Source: Thermodesulfitimonas autotrophica
Lineage (GTDB): Bacteria > Bacillota > Desulfotomaculia > Desulfotomaculales > Ammonificaceae
NCBI RefSeq assembly: GCF_003815015.1
Contig: NZ_RKRE01000003.1
Coordinates: 186,001-250,000, forward strand
Direction of reading: 5' to 3'
DNA length: 64,000 nucleotides
Of the stretch, positions 8,828-17,444 are shown piece by piece. The position numbers and the translations under genes were made by a program. Each line of letters opens with the position of its first letter. Position 1 is the stretch's first letter. Under the pieces are notes generated by a model. The model made no database searches. It worked only from the letters and a program-made list of their open reading frames with translations, and was not told the origin of the DNA.

Positions 8828-10000
8828 GTGGCTGAAGCAGTTCTCTTACCAGGAAAAGAGAAAAGGGTGCAGGCGGGGCACCCCTGGGTCTACCGGACCG
8901 AGGTCGGTGCGGTGCGGGGCGAGTTCGCACCGGGGGATGTGGTCGACATCCGCGACGCCCGCGGGCGTTATTTGGGGCGGGGTTACGCCAATCCGGCCTC
9001 CCAGATATTCATCCGCTTTCTTACCAGGCAGGACGAAGCGATCGACCGGGCCTTTTTCCGGCGGCGGCTTGAGTTAGCGGCGGCTTACCGGGAAAAGGTA
9101 GTAAAAGATACTACCGCCTACCGCCTCGTCAACGCCGAGGCGGATTTCCTCCCGGCCCTGATTGTAGACCGTTACGGTGCTTACCTGGTGGTCCAGTTTT
9201 TGTCTCTCGGGATGGAGCGGTTCAAAACGCTCATCACCGACCTGCTCGTGGAGCTTTTCAGCCCCCAAGGGATCTATGAGCGCAGCGATGTTGCCGTCCG
9301 GGAGCGCGAAGGGTTGGCGCTGGTTACCGGGCCGCTTTACGGTGAGGTACCGCAGTTTGTGGAAATCGACGAAGGCGGGACGCGTTTCCGGGTGGACCTG
9401 CACGCCGGCCAGAAAACCGGTTTCTTCCTCGACCAGCGGGAAAACCGGCGCGCGGTGGCCGAACTTGCCGCCGGGGCGCGGGTGCTTGATTGCTTCTGCT
9501 ACACCGGCGGTTTTGCGGTTAGCGCGGCCCGCGGCGGTGCCGCTGCCGTTCTCGGGATCGACATTTCCGGCGCGGCGCTTGCCTTGGCCCGGGAAAACGC
9601 TGCTTTGAACGGCGTGGCCGAACGGTGCACCTTTCATGAAGCGAACTCCTTCGACGCGCTCCGGCATCTCGCTGCTGCCGGCGAGCGTTTTGACCTGGTG
9701 GTGCTTGACCCGCCGGCCTTTACCAAATCGAAAGAGGCATTGCCGGGAGCTATCCGGGGGTACAAGGAGGTCAACCTCCGGGCTATGAAGCTTCTCCCAT
9801 CCGGCGGTTTTTTAGTAACCTGTTCCTGCTCCTACCACCTCACCGAAGACCTTTTTCTACAAGTGGTCGCCGCCGCCGCCCATGATGCACGGCGCACCCT
9901 GCGCCTGGTGGAACTGCGCCGCCAGGCGCGCGACCACCCGATGCTAATGAACGCTCCCGAAACCTATTACCTGAAATGTGGGATATTCCAAGTCTTCTAA
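8828..10000 (+). CDS. Class I SAM-dependent rRNA methyltransferase, RlmI/RlmK-like
   Basis: A 390-residue protein with an N-terminal PUA-like region (KRVQAGHPWVYRTEV) and a C-terminal Rossmann methyltransferase domain: VLDCFCYTGGFAVSAA (SAM motif I), LDPPAFTKSKEA and TCSCSYHLTEDLF. This is the arrangement of the 23S rRNA (cytosine-5) methyltransferase RlmI family. I chose the GTG at 8828 because GGGGCGG lies 7 bp upstream; the longer TTG start at 8789 has no visible ribosome site. Modification of an rRNA cytosine is inferred from the family. Confidence 0.85.
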   Translation: MAEAVLLPGKEKRVQAGHPWVYRTEVGAVRGEFAPGDVVDIRDARGRYLGRGYANPASQIFIRFLTRQDEAIDRAFFRRRLELAAAYREKVVKDTTAYRLVNAEADFLPALIVDRYGAYLVVQFLSLGMERFKTLITDLLVELFSPQGIYERSDVAVREREGLALVTGPLYGEVPQFVEIDEGGTRFRVDLHAGQKTGFFLDQRENRRAVAELAAGARVLDCFCYTGGFAVSAARGGAAAVLGIDISGAALALARENAALNGVAERCTFHEANSFDALRHLAAAGERFDLVVLDPPAFTKSKEALPGAIRGYKEVNLRAMKLLPSGGFLVTCSCSYHLTEDLFLQVVAAAAHDARRTLRLVELRRQARDHPMLMNAPETYYLKCGIFQVF

Positions 10001-10022
10001 ATTTTGCCCTAAACCGTGAAAA

Positions 10023-10053
10023 TTTAGCAGGAATTTTTATCTTTCTTGTCGAA
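10023..10053 (+). promoter_or_regulatory. Composite motif TTTAGCAGGA...CTTGTCGAA upstream of the HD-GYP gene
   Basis: CTTGTCGAA at 10045-10053 differs at one position from the Spo0A box TTTGTCGAA and is preceded by TTTAGCAGGA. Related words (CTGCTAA and TTTGTCG) recur in the hydrogenase divergent region at 31392-31437. Binding by Spo0A is only a suggestion. Confidence 0.3.
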
Positions 10054-10119
10054 AACTAAAGCCGTGCAGGCCATCTCCACCAATCCGGTAGTGGTAACGG
10101 ATAGGAAGGGAACAAGAGT

Positions 10120-11898
10120 TTGAGCACGGGACACGCCAGGGGCGAAACACTGCACAGGCGGGAGGAAGATTGCCGGCTGCAGGAGTATTTCTCCTTTATC
10201 CTGCAGCTATTCGACGGTTGCTTGCAGCCGGTGGCCGTGGTTGACCATGACGGGCGCTTCCTGGGCGGTAACAGTGCTTTTGCTGCGCTTACGGGATACA
10301 GCGAGGAGGAGCTGCGCGGGCGAACGGAAGCCGCGCTCACTCCTCCGGAATGGTGCGAGGCTACGGCTCATATTCTGGAGGAATTGTGCCGTACCGGGTT
10401 GTCGCAACAGTACGAAAAGGAAATTTTGCGGCAGGACGGGACGCGCGTCCCGGTCGAAATCTTGGCGCACCGGGTGGCGGTGGGGGCGGGCGGTACCTTC
10501 TTTACCATCTTGCTGGTAAAAGATATCACGAAGGAAAAAGAGGCAGAGCGGGCGCTCCGGGAGAGTGAAGAGCGGTACCGCTCGCTTGTGGATCTCTCCC
10601 CCGACGGGATCGTCGTTCACAGCGAGGGCCGGATAGTTTTTGCTAATAAAGCCGCGGCCAGACTCCTTGGTACCGCCGGTCCGGAGGAGCTTGTCGGCCT
10701 GCCGGTGCTCGCGATCGTTCACCCTGATTACCGGGAAGCAGTTAAAGCGAGGATTGAGCAGGTAAAAAACAGCGAAGCGGTACCCGCGCTGCCTCCCGTC
10801 CGGCAAAAACTCCTCCGCGTTGACGGGACGGCCGTCGACGTGGAGGTAGCGGCGAGCCGGCTAATTTATGCGGGGAAAGTAGCCGTGCAGGCTGTCGTGC
10901 GGGACATCACCGAGTGGAAGCGCAGCGAGGAGAAGCTCGTAAACCTTTCCCGCCAGCTGCAGGCGATCATCGATTCTTCGAGCGACCTGATTTTTCTCAA
11001 GGATAAAGATTTCCGCTACGTGGTGGCCAACAAAGAGCACGAAAAGCTTTTCAAGGTTAAGGTCGAGGAGATCATCGGGAAGACCGACTTCGACTTTATG
11101 CCGCCGGAGGTGGCCAGAGGGTGCCGCGAGAGCGACCTGGCGGCTTTAAACTCAGGCGACCCTGTGCGCCGTGAGGAGTACGTGGGCGAGCGCTGTTTCC
11201 ACATCGTTAAGCAAAGGGTTGCCGACGCAAACGGCAACATCCTCGGTATTGCCGGTGTGATCCGCGACATTACGGAGCTCAAGCGGGTAGAGAAAGGGAT
11301 TATCCATAGCCTCGCCAAGTTGGAGCGGACCCTTGAGGGGACCGTTAACGCTCTGGCTACCATGGCCGAGAAGCGGGACCCTTACACCGCCGGCCACCAG
11401 CGCCGCGTCGCTCAGCTCGCCTGCGCCATAGCGGCGGAGATGGGGCTGCCACCGGACCAAGTTGCGGGCCTCCGGGTGGCCGGGATGCTGCACGATATCG
11501 GCAAGATCTACGTTCCGGCGGAGATCCTGAGTAAGCCCGGCCGGATAAGCGAGTACGAGTTTAGCATCATCAAGACCCATCCGGAAGTCGGTTACGATAT
11601 CGTCAAGGAGATCGAGTTTCCGTGGCCCGTTGCGCAGATCATCCTCCAGCACCACGAGCGGCTGAACGGCTCCGGTTACCCGGTGGGCTTGAGGGATAAG
11701 GAGATCCTCCTTGAGGCCAGGATCCTGGCGGTAGCGGACGTTGTCGAAGCGATGTCCTCCCACCGCCCCTACCGCCCGGCGCTGGGGACCGCAGCAGCCC
11801 TTGCCGAAATCACCGAAAAGAGCGGCCTCCTGTACGATCCTGCCGTAGTGGCTGTTTGCCTGCGGCTCTTTACCGAAAAGGGCTTCCGGCTGGCGTGA
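10120..11898 (+). CDS. PAS-PAS-PAS-HD-GYP signalling protein, probable cyclic-di-GMP phosphodiesterase
   Basis: This 592-residue soluble protein has no membrane segment. Three PAS domains occupy roughly residues 20-140, 145-270 and 280-400, each ending in a PAC-type motif (VKDITKEKEAE, VRDITEWKR, IRDITELKR). The HD-GYP domain (about 410-590) has AGHQRRVAQLA, GMLHDIGKI and LNGSGYPVGL, the metal-binding and GYP residues. HD-GYP proteins hydrolyse c-di-GMP. TTG start at 10120 after GGAAGGG. No diguanylate cyclase is adjacent. A Spo0A-like word lies upstream, so a link with sporulation is possible but unproven. Confidence 0.9.
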   Translation: MSTGHARGETLHRREEDCRLQEYFSFILQLFDGCLQPVAVVDHDGRFLGGNSAFAALTGYSEEELRGRTEAALTPPEWCEATAHILEELCRTGLSQQYEKEILRQDGTRVPVEILAHRVAVGAGGTFFTILLVKDITKEKEAERALRESEERYRSLVDLSPDGIVVHSEGRIVFANKAAARLLGTAGPEELVGLPVLAIVHPDYREAVKARIEQVKNSEAVPALPPVRQKLLRVDGTAVDVEVAASRLIYAGKVAVQAVVRDITEWKRSEEKLVNLSRQLQAIIDSSSDLIFLKDKDFRYVVANKEHEKLFKVKVEEIIGKTDFDFMPPEVARGCRESDLAALNSGDPVRREEYVGERCFHIVKQRVADANGNILGIAGVIRDITELKRVEKGIIHSLAKLERTLEGTVNALATMAEKRDPYTAGHQRRVAQLACAIAAEMGLPPDQVAGLRVAGMLHDIGKIYVPAEILSKPGRISEYEFSIIKTHPEVGYDIVKEIEFPWPVAQIILQHHERLNGSGYPVGLRDKEILLEARILAVADVVEAMSSHRPYRPALGTAAALAEITEKSGLLYDPAVVAVCLRLFTEKGFRLA

Positions 11899-11965
11899 TT
11901 CCCCACCACTCTTCTCCCACCGGTCCCGGATCGAGGCAGGGATAGGTGTTAGCTGCTGTCAAAGC

Positions 11966-11994
11966 TTGCCTTGACGGGCCATTTGGGCTAAAAT
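11966..11994 (+). promoter_or_regulatory. Sigma-A type promoter for the gene at 12028
   Basis: TTGCCT, a 17-bp spacer and TAAAAT. The predicted start of transcription is near 12001, giving a leader of about 27 nt. Confidence 0.6.
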
Positions 11995-12027
11995 TGAGGA
12001 AGGTTTGGAGCTTTAGGGGGCGTGACC

Positions 12028-12933
12028 TTGAAAAGGGTGGTTAGTGTCAGTCTTGGCTCTTCAAAGCGCGACCATACCGTTCAGATAGAGATTCTGGGCG
12101 AAACCTTTGAGATCAGCCGGCGGGGGACCGATGGCGATTTGGCGAAGGCAGTCCGGCTGTTGCGGGAACTTGACGGCAAGGTGGACGCCATTGGCCTCGG
12201 GGGGATCGACGTTTACCTGGTCGCTGGCGGCAGGCGCTACGCGATCAAAGACGGTTTACGCCTGCTGCGGACCCTGAAGGTTACACCGGCGTGCGACGGC
12301 TCCGGCTTAAAGAACACGCTGGAGCGGAAAGTGGTCGCGGAGCTTTTCCGTGCGGGCATCCTCCGGCGCGGGCAGCGGGTGTTACTGGTGAGCGCTGTCG
12401 ACCGCTTCGGGATGGCGGAGGCGCTCGTAGAAAACGGGGCGGAGGTGATTTTCGGGGACCTGATTTTCGCCCTCGGGATTCCGGTGCCGCTGCGGAGCCT
12501 GCGGACGGTGGCCCTTCTCGCGGCGCTTGTCCTCCCGGTTCTCGGGCGGCTGTCTTTCAAGCTCCTTTATCCTACCGGGCAGAAACAGGAGAAGGAGACG
12601 CCGAAGTACGGCCGCTACTACGATTGGGCCGAGGTGGTGGCCGGCGACTTTCACTACATCAAGCGTTACCTCCCTCCCCACATACCCGGGAAGATAATCC
12701 TGACCAATACAACCACTAAAAAGGACGAGTTACTGCTGAAGGAACGCGGGGCCAGGATGCTCATCACCACCACCCCTGAGCTGCAGGGCCGTTCCTTCGG
12801 AACCAACGTGATGGAGGCCGTTTTTTTGGCGCTTCTCGGCAAGAAATGGGAGGAGGTTACCCCTGCCGATTATCTATCGCTCATCGAGAAAATAGGGCTT
12901 GGGCCTTCAATCAGGGTTCTGCGGGAAAGTTAG
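12028..12933 (+). CDS. Conserved protein of unknown function
   Basis: A 301-residue protein. I chose the TTG at 12028 because AGGGGG (12015-12020) is 7 bp upstream; the GTG at 12022 is too close to it. The N-terminal half has alternating beta/alpha character (VDAIGLGGIDVYLVAGGRRY). A hydrophobic stretch LRTVALLAALVLPVLG lies near residue 160, and the C-terminal part includes PGKIILTNTTTKKDELLL. I recall close relatives in Moorella and Desulfotomaculum annotated as quinate 5-dehydrogenase, but I see no convincing dehydrogenase fingerprint and do not endorse that name. It has its own promoter. Confidence 0.7.
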   Translation: MKRVVSVSLGSSKRDHTVQIEILGETFEISRRGTDGDLAKAVRLLRELDGKVDAIGLGGIDVYLVAGGRRYAIKDGLRLLRTLKVTPACDGSGLKNTLERKVVAELFRAGILRRGQRVLLVSAVDRFGMAEALVENGAEVIFGDLIFALGIPVPLRSLRTVALLAALVLPVLGRLSFKLLYPTGQKQEKETPKYGRYYDWAEVVAGDFHYIKRYLPPHIPGKIILTNTTTKKDELLLKERGARMLITTTPELQGRSFGTNVMEAVFLALLGKKWEEVTPADYLSLIEKIGLGPSIRVLRES

Positions 12934-12969
12934 CGCGCGATTGGCCAGACCCGGTCGTCGCTTTAGCCG

Positions 12970-13734
12970 CTATAGGCCGAGCAGCCGGTACACGGGATCG
13001 TCTACGCAGTCGTCCGGAGGGAGCCGGTGCGTTTGGCGAAAGCGCACTACCGCCTCCCGCATTTCCCGCCCGAAGTTGCCGTCAACCCGCCCGCTGTAAT
13101 AGCCGCGGCGCTGCAGGAGTCTCTGGACCTCCATCACGTCGCTCCCGCAATCTCCCTCCCGGAGCACGCGTGGTCCGCGCAGGATGCTGCCTACGACGAT
13201 AACCGGCGTGCCAGGCTGCACCAAAGGGTAAAGAGCCTCCACATCCTCGTTAAACATCCGGATGCAGCCGGCACTCTCGTAACCCCCGATGGTGTACGGC
13301 TTGTTTGTGCCGTGGATACCGTAAATCCCCCAGGGAACGTCGAGGCCGAGCCACCGGGTACCAAAGCCGGTGCCCCAGTTCATTGCCTTCCGTTTGATGC
13401 GCCAGTTGCCGACAGGGGTAGGAGTTTCCGGTTTGCCAACCGCTACCGGGTAAGAATGGTAGAGCCTGGTTCCGAAAAAGAGCAGCAGCCGGCAGCGCGT
13501 CGTATCGATGATGATGGTAGCCGGTTGGTGTTGCTCGCCGGTAGTTACCGGGAGGAAGTAGCCGGTCAGGAACCGGAGAAAAGAGATCAAGCTGCTGGCC
13601 TCGATACTTGTCGCGCCAAGCCCGCCCGCGGTTACCCCTTCGTTTCCCGTGGTTGCCTGCGCCGGTGCCGGCCCCAATAGCAGCAAGAGGAACATGACGG
13701 CGGCGAGCGCCGCTCGTTTCCAGCAAGGATTCAT
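12970..13734 (-). CDS. L,D-transpeptidase with peptidoglycan-binding domain
   Basis: A 254-residue exported protein. The start at 13734 gives a signal peptide (basic NPCWKR, then LAAVMFLLLLLG, cleavage after AQA). The YkuD domain (about residues 80-190) ends in HGTNKPYTIGG and SAGCIRM with the catalytic Cys. The C terminus is a peptidoglycan-binding fold (DVMEVQRLLQRRGYY..GNFGREM). Such enzymes make 3-3 crosslinks or attach proteins to peptidoglycan, in vegetative or spore wall. A GTG at 13758 is an alternative start. It diverges from the amidase gene, so the two wall genes share an upstream region. Confidence 0.9.
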   Translation of the reverse strand: MNPCWKRAALAAVMFLLLLLGPAPAQATTGNEGVTAGGLGATSIEASSLISFLRFLTGYFLPVTTGEQHQPATIIIDTTRCRLLLFFGTRLYHSYPVAVGKPETPTPVGNWRIKRKAMNWGTGFGTRWLGLDVPWGIYGIHGTNKPYTIGGYESAGCIRMFNEDVEALYPLVQPGTPVIVVGSILRGPRVLREGDCGSDVMEVQRLLQRRGYYSGRVDGNFGREMREAVVRFRQTHRLPPDDCVDDPVYRLLGL

Positions 13735-13879
13735 TCGCCCCACCGCATTAACCCGCACGGAGTTCGCCTACCTTATTATTTTTTCAAAAAAGCAAGATTG
13801 GCAAGCACTCCGAAAGGATTTTGACGAAATATGGCGAAGAAGTTCAAGTAGCGCACTTCCTTTTGTGGGAGGGCTCATC

Positions 13880-15496
13880 ATGTCGTTCCCAAGAGCACTC
13901 TCTATTCGTTTTATTTTCCTCAGTTTTGCGGCGCTTATTTTCTTTATCTTGCCCGCGATTGCTCATGCGGCAACAGTGGTGGTGACCGGGTCCTACGTGA
14001 ACCTGCGGAGCGGTCCGGGGACGGGCTACTTGAAAGTGGGCCAGATTTCGCGGGGTGCGCAGTTGACGGTGGTGGGGAAGTCGGGTGATTGGTACCGGGT
14101 GCGGCTGCAGAGCGGCCGGGAGGTGTGGATCGCCGGCTGGCTGGTGAAGCCGGTCGCCGGGCAGGATGCTCTGACCGGGCAGGGGAGCGGCTGGCAGGCC
14201 GCGGCATTGCCGGCAACAGTGGTGGTGACCGGGTCCTACGTGAACCTGCGGAGCGGTCCGGGGACGGGCTACTTGAAAGTGGGCCAGATTTCGCGAGGTG
14301 CGCAGTTGACGGTGGTGGGGAAGTCGGGTGATTGGTACCGGGTGCGGCTGCAGAGCGGCCGGGAGGTGTGGATCGCCGGCTGGCTGGTGAAGCCGGTCGC
14401 CGGGCAGGCACCAGCAGAGGAGCCACCACAGGGAGCGCCGGTGGAAACGCGGCCGCAGACTTCTTTTCCCGGAACACCGCCGGTTTCTGCCGCGCCGGAG
14501 GCTGCTGGCCCTCCTGCCTCCCAAGCCGGTGGTTCCGGGCCGGGTGTGCCGGTCACAGTACCGGTGCCGGTGAGTAGAGGCGAAAGCAACGGCAGTTTGC
14601 TAAATTACGAGCTTCAAGAATATGATGGTACCACGGAAGTGACGTTTACCTTCTCCCGTCCGGTAGATACACGCGTTGCTTTTGTGCCGGACCCGCCACG
14701 GCTGGCAATCGATATTAAGGGCTTGCCGCCCGGGGACCTTCCCGGAAGCCGGAGTTACGGTTCCGGCCTGGTCTCCGGCATCCGGGCCGCCTGGTTCGAG
14801 CCGGAGACGGCCCGTGTGGTTCTTGACCTGGCGCCAGACAAGCAAGTTCGCTGGGAGGCGATTCCTGCTGCCGATAAGTGCTGCCTGAAGGTGCGGGTGG
14901 CGCCGGGCCCGCTTTACACTGTGGCCGGTAAGGTTATCGTTCTGGACCCGGGTCACGGGGGCAGTGATCCCGGAGCTATTGGCCCCACCGGGTTGCAGGA
15001 GAAAGATTTTAACCTGGCGGTTGCGCGCCTTGCCGCTGCGGAACTTAGCCGCCGGGGCGCCCGGGTTTATCTTACCCGCACCGACGACGTTTACGTGGAC
15101 CTCTATTCCCGGGCAGCACTGGCAAACGACCTTGGCGCGGATGCCTTCGTTTCTGTCCACGCAAACGCCTGGGGAAACCCGAACGAGGTCGACCGTATGG
15201 CCGGGACCAGCACCTGGTACGCGCCCGTTGCCGATCCGGCTTCGCGGAAGGCGGGAAGCGAGCGCCTGGCTATGTGCCTCCAAAAATCTTTGGTGGAGAA
15301 GGCTGGAAGGAAGGACTTGGGGCTCTTCACGGCGAACTTCGCCGTATTGCGGAACACGACGATGCCCGCGGCCCTTGTAGAAGTAGCCTTTATTTCTAAT
15401 CGGGAAGAGGAGGGGCTCATGTACGCCGACTGGTTCCGGCAGGCGGCGGCAACCGGGGTTGTCGAAGGATTGGAGCGTTACTTCGCGCAGATCTGA
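13880..15496 (+). CDS. N-acetylmuramoyl-L-alanine amidase with two SH3b domains and an AMIN domain
   Basis: A 538-residue exported wall hydrolase. The ATG at 13880 follows GTGGGAGGG and starts a signal peptide (FIFLSFAALIFFIL, cleaved after AHA). Two SH3b repeats (about residues 31-95 and 112-176, SYVNLRSGPGTGYLKVGQ) come first. A Pro/Gly/Ala linker and an AMIN-like domain (YELQEYDGTTEVTFTF) follow. Then comes Amidase_3: VLDPGHGGSDPGA, LQEKDFNLAVA, SVHANA and ALVEVAFISN, giving zinc His/Glu/His and catalytic Glu. The two SH3b copies are almost identical in DNA. It cuts the amide between MurNAc and L-Ala. Confidence 0.94.
   Translation: MSFPRALSIRFIFLSFAALIFFILPAIAHAATVVVTGSYVNLRSGPGTGYLKVGQISRGAQLTVVGKSGDWYRVRLQSGREVWIAGWLVKPVAGQDALTGQGSGWQAAALPATVVVTGSYVNLRSGPGTGYLKVGQISRGAQLTVVGKSGDWYRVRLQSGREVWIAGWLVKPVAGQAPAEEPPQGAPVETRPQTSFPGTPPVSAAPEAAGPPASQAGGSGPGVPVTVPVPVSRGESNGSLLNYELQEYDGTTEVTFTFSRPVDTRVAFVPDPPRLAIDIKGLPPGDLPGSRSYGSGLVSGIRAAWFEPETARVVLDLAPDKQVRWEAIPAADKCCLKVRVAPGPLYTVAGKVIVLDPGHGGSDPGAIGPTGLQEKDFNLAVARLAAAELSRRGARVYLTRTDDVYVDLYSRAALANDLGADAFVSVHANAWGNPNEVDRMAGTSTWYAPVADPASRKAGSERLAMCLQKSLVEKAGRKDLGLFTANFAVLRNTTMPAALVEVAFISNREEEGLMYADWFRQAAATGVVEGLERYFAQI
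13971..14407 (+). repeat. Near-perfect 194-bp direct repeat encoding SH3b domains
   Basis: Bases 13971-14164 and 14214-14407 match at 193 of 194 positions by eye (the only difference I find is G/A near 14054 and 14297). The period is 243 bp, in frame (81 codons). A 49-bp unique spacer lies between. Identity at silent positions implies very recent duplication or gene conversion. Confidence 0.93.
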
Positions 15497-15521
15497 GCGA
15501 AACTGGGGGTTAGAGCGGCGT

Positions 15522-17285
15522 TTGAACAGCGAAATTCTGGTTCTGGCGGGCGAAAATGAGCCGTGGGTTGAATTTTTGGCGGGAAAGTTTTCGCTTTCGC
15601 GGGTTGACGCGGCAGCGCTGCCGCAGGTCCTGCGCGAAAAAGGTTGGTCTGTCCTGCTCCTGAGCAAACGGGAGGCCGAGCGGGACGGTTGGGCACTCTG
15701 CCGGAGAATCAAAACTTCGGTCGGCCGGGTGCTCATTGGGTTGGTGCAGGACGTTTCCCTTGAGCCTCCGGCAAGGACGGCGTGGGCGGACGACCTGCTC
15801 GACCCTGCGGCGCAGGAGGAGTTTTCTCTACGGGTGGCGAACCTGCTGCGCATCGTCCAGGCGAATAGCTGTTTTTTTAAGGAGCAAAAAGGGGTTAGTG
15901 TGCTGGGTAACGGTGCCCGGAAGTTTTGCGGTGAGAACGGCTTTCTGCCGCCTTTCCGGGTGGCCGGGAGGATGGCGCTCGATCCGGAGATCACCGAGTA
16001 CTTCGTCCGGTTGCTCTCCGGCGTTCTCAACACCACTGCTTCTTTCATTCCGGTGAGCGCAACGCCGCCGTGGCTGAGCGAGGATCCCAATTTAGCGCCG
16101 TTCGATTCGGTCGGCCTGCCGTACTGCCGGACCGTCGCCGAGTCCGCAGTCCGCATCGGCGGCGTTTCACCCTGCCGGTACCACCGCTGGTTGGCAAGCC
16201 TGCGGGCGGTGATCGAGCGGCGTCCCGTCACGCTTCCCTGTCCGGGCGGGCTCATGCTTTACGCGGCTCCCGTCTGCCTCGAGTTCTTCCACGCCAAGTA
16301 CCCTTTAGGCGCGTTAGTGGTCGGGACCGGCGAGATTCCTCTAGGGCCCGAACTGGTCAAGATCGGTCACCGGCTGCGGCTGAGCGTGCCGCTGCTGCGG
16401 GAAAAGGCCGGTATTGCGCGAACGCTAATGCAGCGGAGCGAGCAGGTGGCTGCCTGCCAGTTGCTTGAGTCTGCCGCCGAGTACTTGGCGCGGGAGGTTT
16501 CCTACCGCTACAACGTTGCCTACCACGAGTTCCTTCAGGCGGGTGCGTGCCAGCAGCTCTTCGAGAAAGCGCCGGCGGAGGACAGGTACCCGACCGCGGC
16601 GCTCGAGAGGGCGGAAAAGCTGGCGGCGATGGGAAAGCTCGCGGCCGGCCTCATTCACGAAATCAGGAATCCGCTAACCTCGGTGCGGGGCTTCATTCAG
16701 CTCTTGGCAGAGAAAAAGCCGCCGGGCGACCGGGAGCGGGAGTACCTGGATGTCGTCCTTTCCGAAATTGACCGGGCGAACGAGATCATCCGCAATTTCC
16801 TCTACCTTTCGCGGGCGGGGAAGTTCCGGCCGGTGGCCACCGACCTCGGCCGGGTGGTCAGGGATATCCTGATGATCGTGGAGAACCAGGCGGCGCTCAA
16901 GGGCATCAGGCTCGTTTCGGAGTGTGCGCCCGACGTGCCCGCGGTGCAAGCTGACCCGGAGCAGATAAAGCAGGTCCTGCTAAATCTCATCCAGAACGCC
17001 TTCCAGGCGATGCCCTGTGGCGGGCAACTCACGGTTCGTCTCTATCCCGACGCGGCGGGGAAAAATGTGGTTCTGGAAGTAGAGGATACAGGTGTGGGTA
17101 TCCCGCCGGAGCACTTTTCGCATCTTGGCGAGGCCTTTTTCACCACCAAAGAAGACGGCACCGGACTGGGGCTTGCCATCAGCTACCGGATCATCGAGGA
17201 CCACCAGGGAAAGATCAGCGTCCAGAGTGAGGAAGGAAAAGGCACCCGCTTCACCATCACCCTGCCGGTTAATCCCGGGCAATGA
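15522..17285 (+). CDS. Orphan sensor histidine kinase
   Basis: A 587-residue soluble kinase. The N-terminal region (1-120) has the look of a receiver-like fold without clear phosphoacceptor context. A long input region follows (about 150-370). The dimerisation/phosphoacceptor box LIHEIRNPLTSVRGF (His near residue 380), NLIQNAFQAMP (N box), DTGVGIPPEHF and DGTGLGLAIS complete the catalytic core. The wording HEIRNPLTSVRGFIQLL is typical of sporulation phosphorelay and nitrogen-type kinases. No response regulator is adjacent. TTG start at 15522 is chosen; upstream extension overlaps the amidase. Confidence 0.9.
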   Translation: MNSEILVLAGENEPWVEFLAGKFSLSRVDAAALPQVLREKGWSVLLLSKREAERDGWALCRRIKTSVGRVLIGLVQDVSLEPPARTAWADDLLDPAAQEEFSLRVANLLRIVQANSCFFKEQKGVSVLGNGARKFCGENGFLPPFRVAGRMALDPEITEYFVRLLSGVLNTTASFIPVSATPPWLSEDPNLAPFDSVGLPYCRTVAESAVRIGGVSPCRYHRWLASLRAVIERRPVTLPCPGGLMLYAAPVCLEFFHAKYPLGALVVGTGEIPLGPELVKIGHRLRLSVPLLREKAGIARTLMQRSEQVAACQLLESAAEYLAREVSYRYNVAYHEFLQAGACQQLFEKAPAEDRYPTAALERAEKLAAMGKLAAGLIHEIRNPLTSVRGFIQLLAEKKPPGDREREYLDVVLSEIDRANEIIRNFLYLSRAGKFRPVATDLGRVVRDILMIVENQAALKGIRLVSECAPDVPAVQADPEQIKQVLLNLIQNAFQAMPCGGQLTVRLYPDAAGKNVVLEVEDTGVGIPPEHFSHLGEAFFTTKEDGTGLGLAISYRIIEDHQGKISVQSEEGKGTRFTITLPVNPGQ

Positions 17286-17444
17286 AAGAGCGTTTGGGGC
17301 GCGTTACTTCGCGGCAACAGGGCCGCGCTTTGCCGGTATTTTTGGGGGCGAAAGCGCTTAAAATTTCTTTCGGGGGTAGCGGTGGCTTTTGTTTTTGGTA
17401 CACAATAAAGAAGGAAGCAACGCTTATTTTCGGAGGTTGGGTAA

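Noticed and set aside
13971-14407. Insertion or integration repeat
   Set aside because: The two 194-bp copies are in frame and encode a known SH3b domain twice, so domain duplication explains them.
14600-16255. Long (551-codon) minus-strand open frame
   Set aside because: It lies entirely antisense to the amidase and the histidine kinase, which have clear motifs; high GC leaves such frames open. The translated text is low in hydrophobic pattern and rich in Ser/Arg/Pro.
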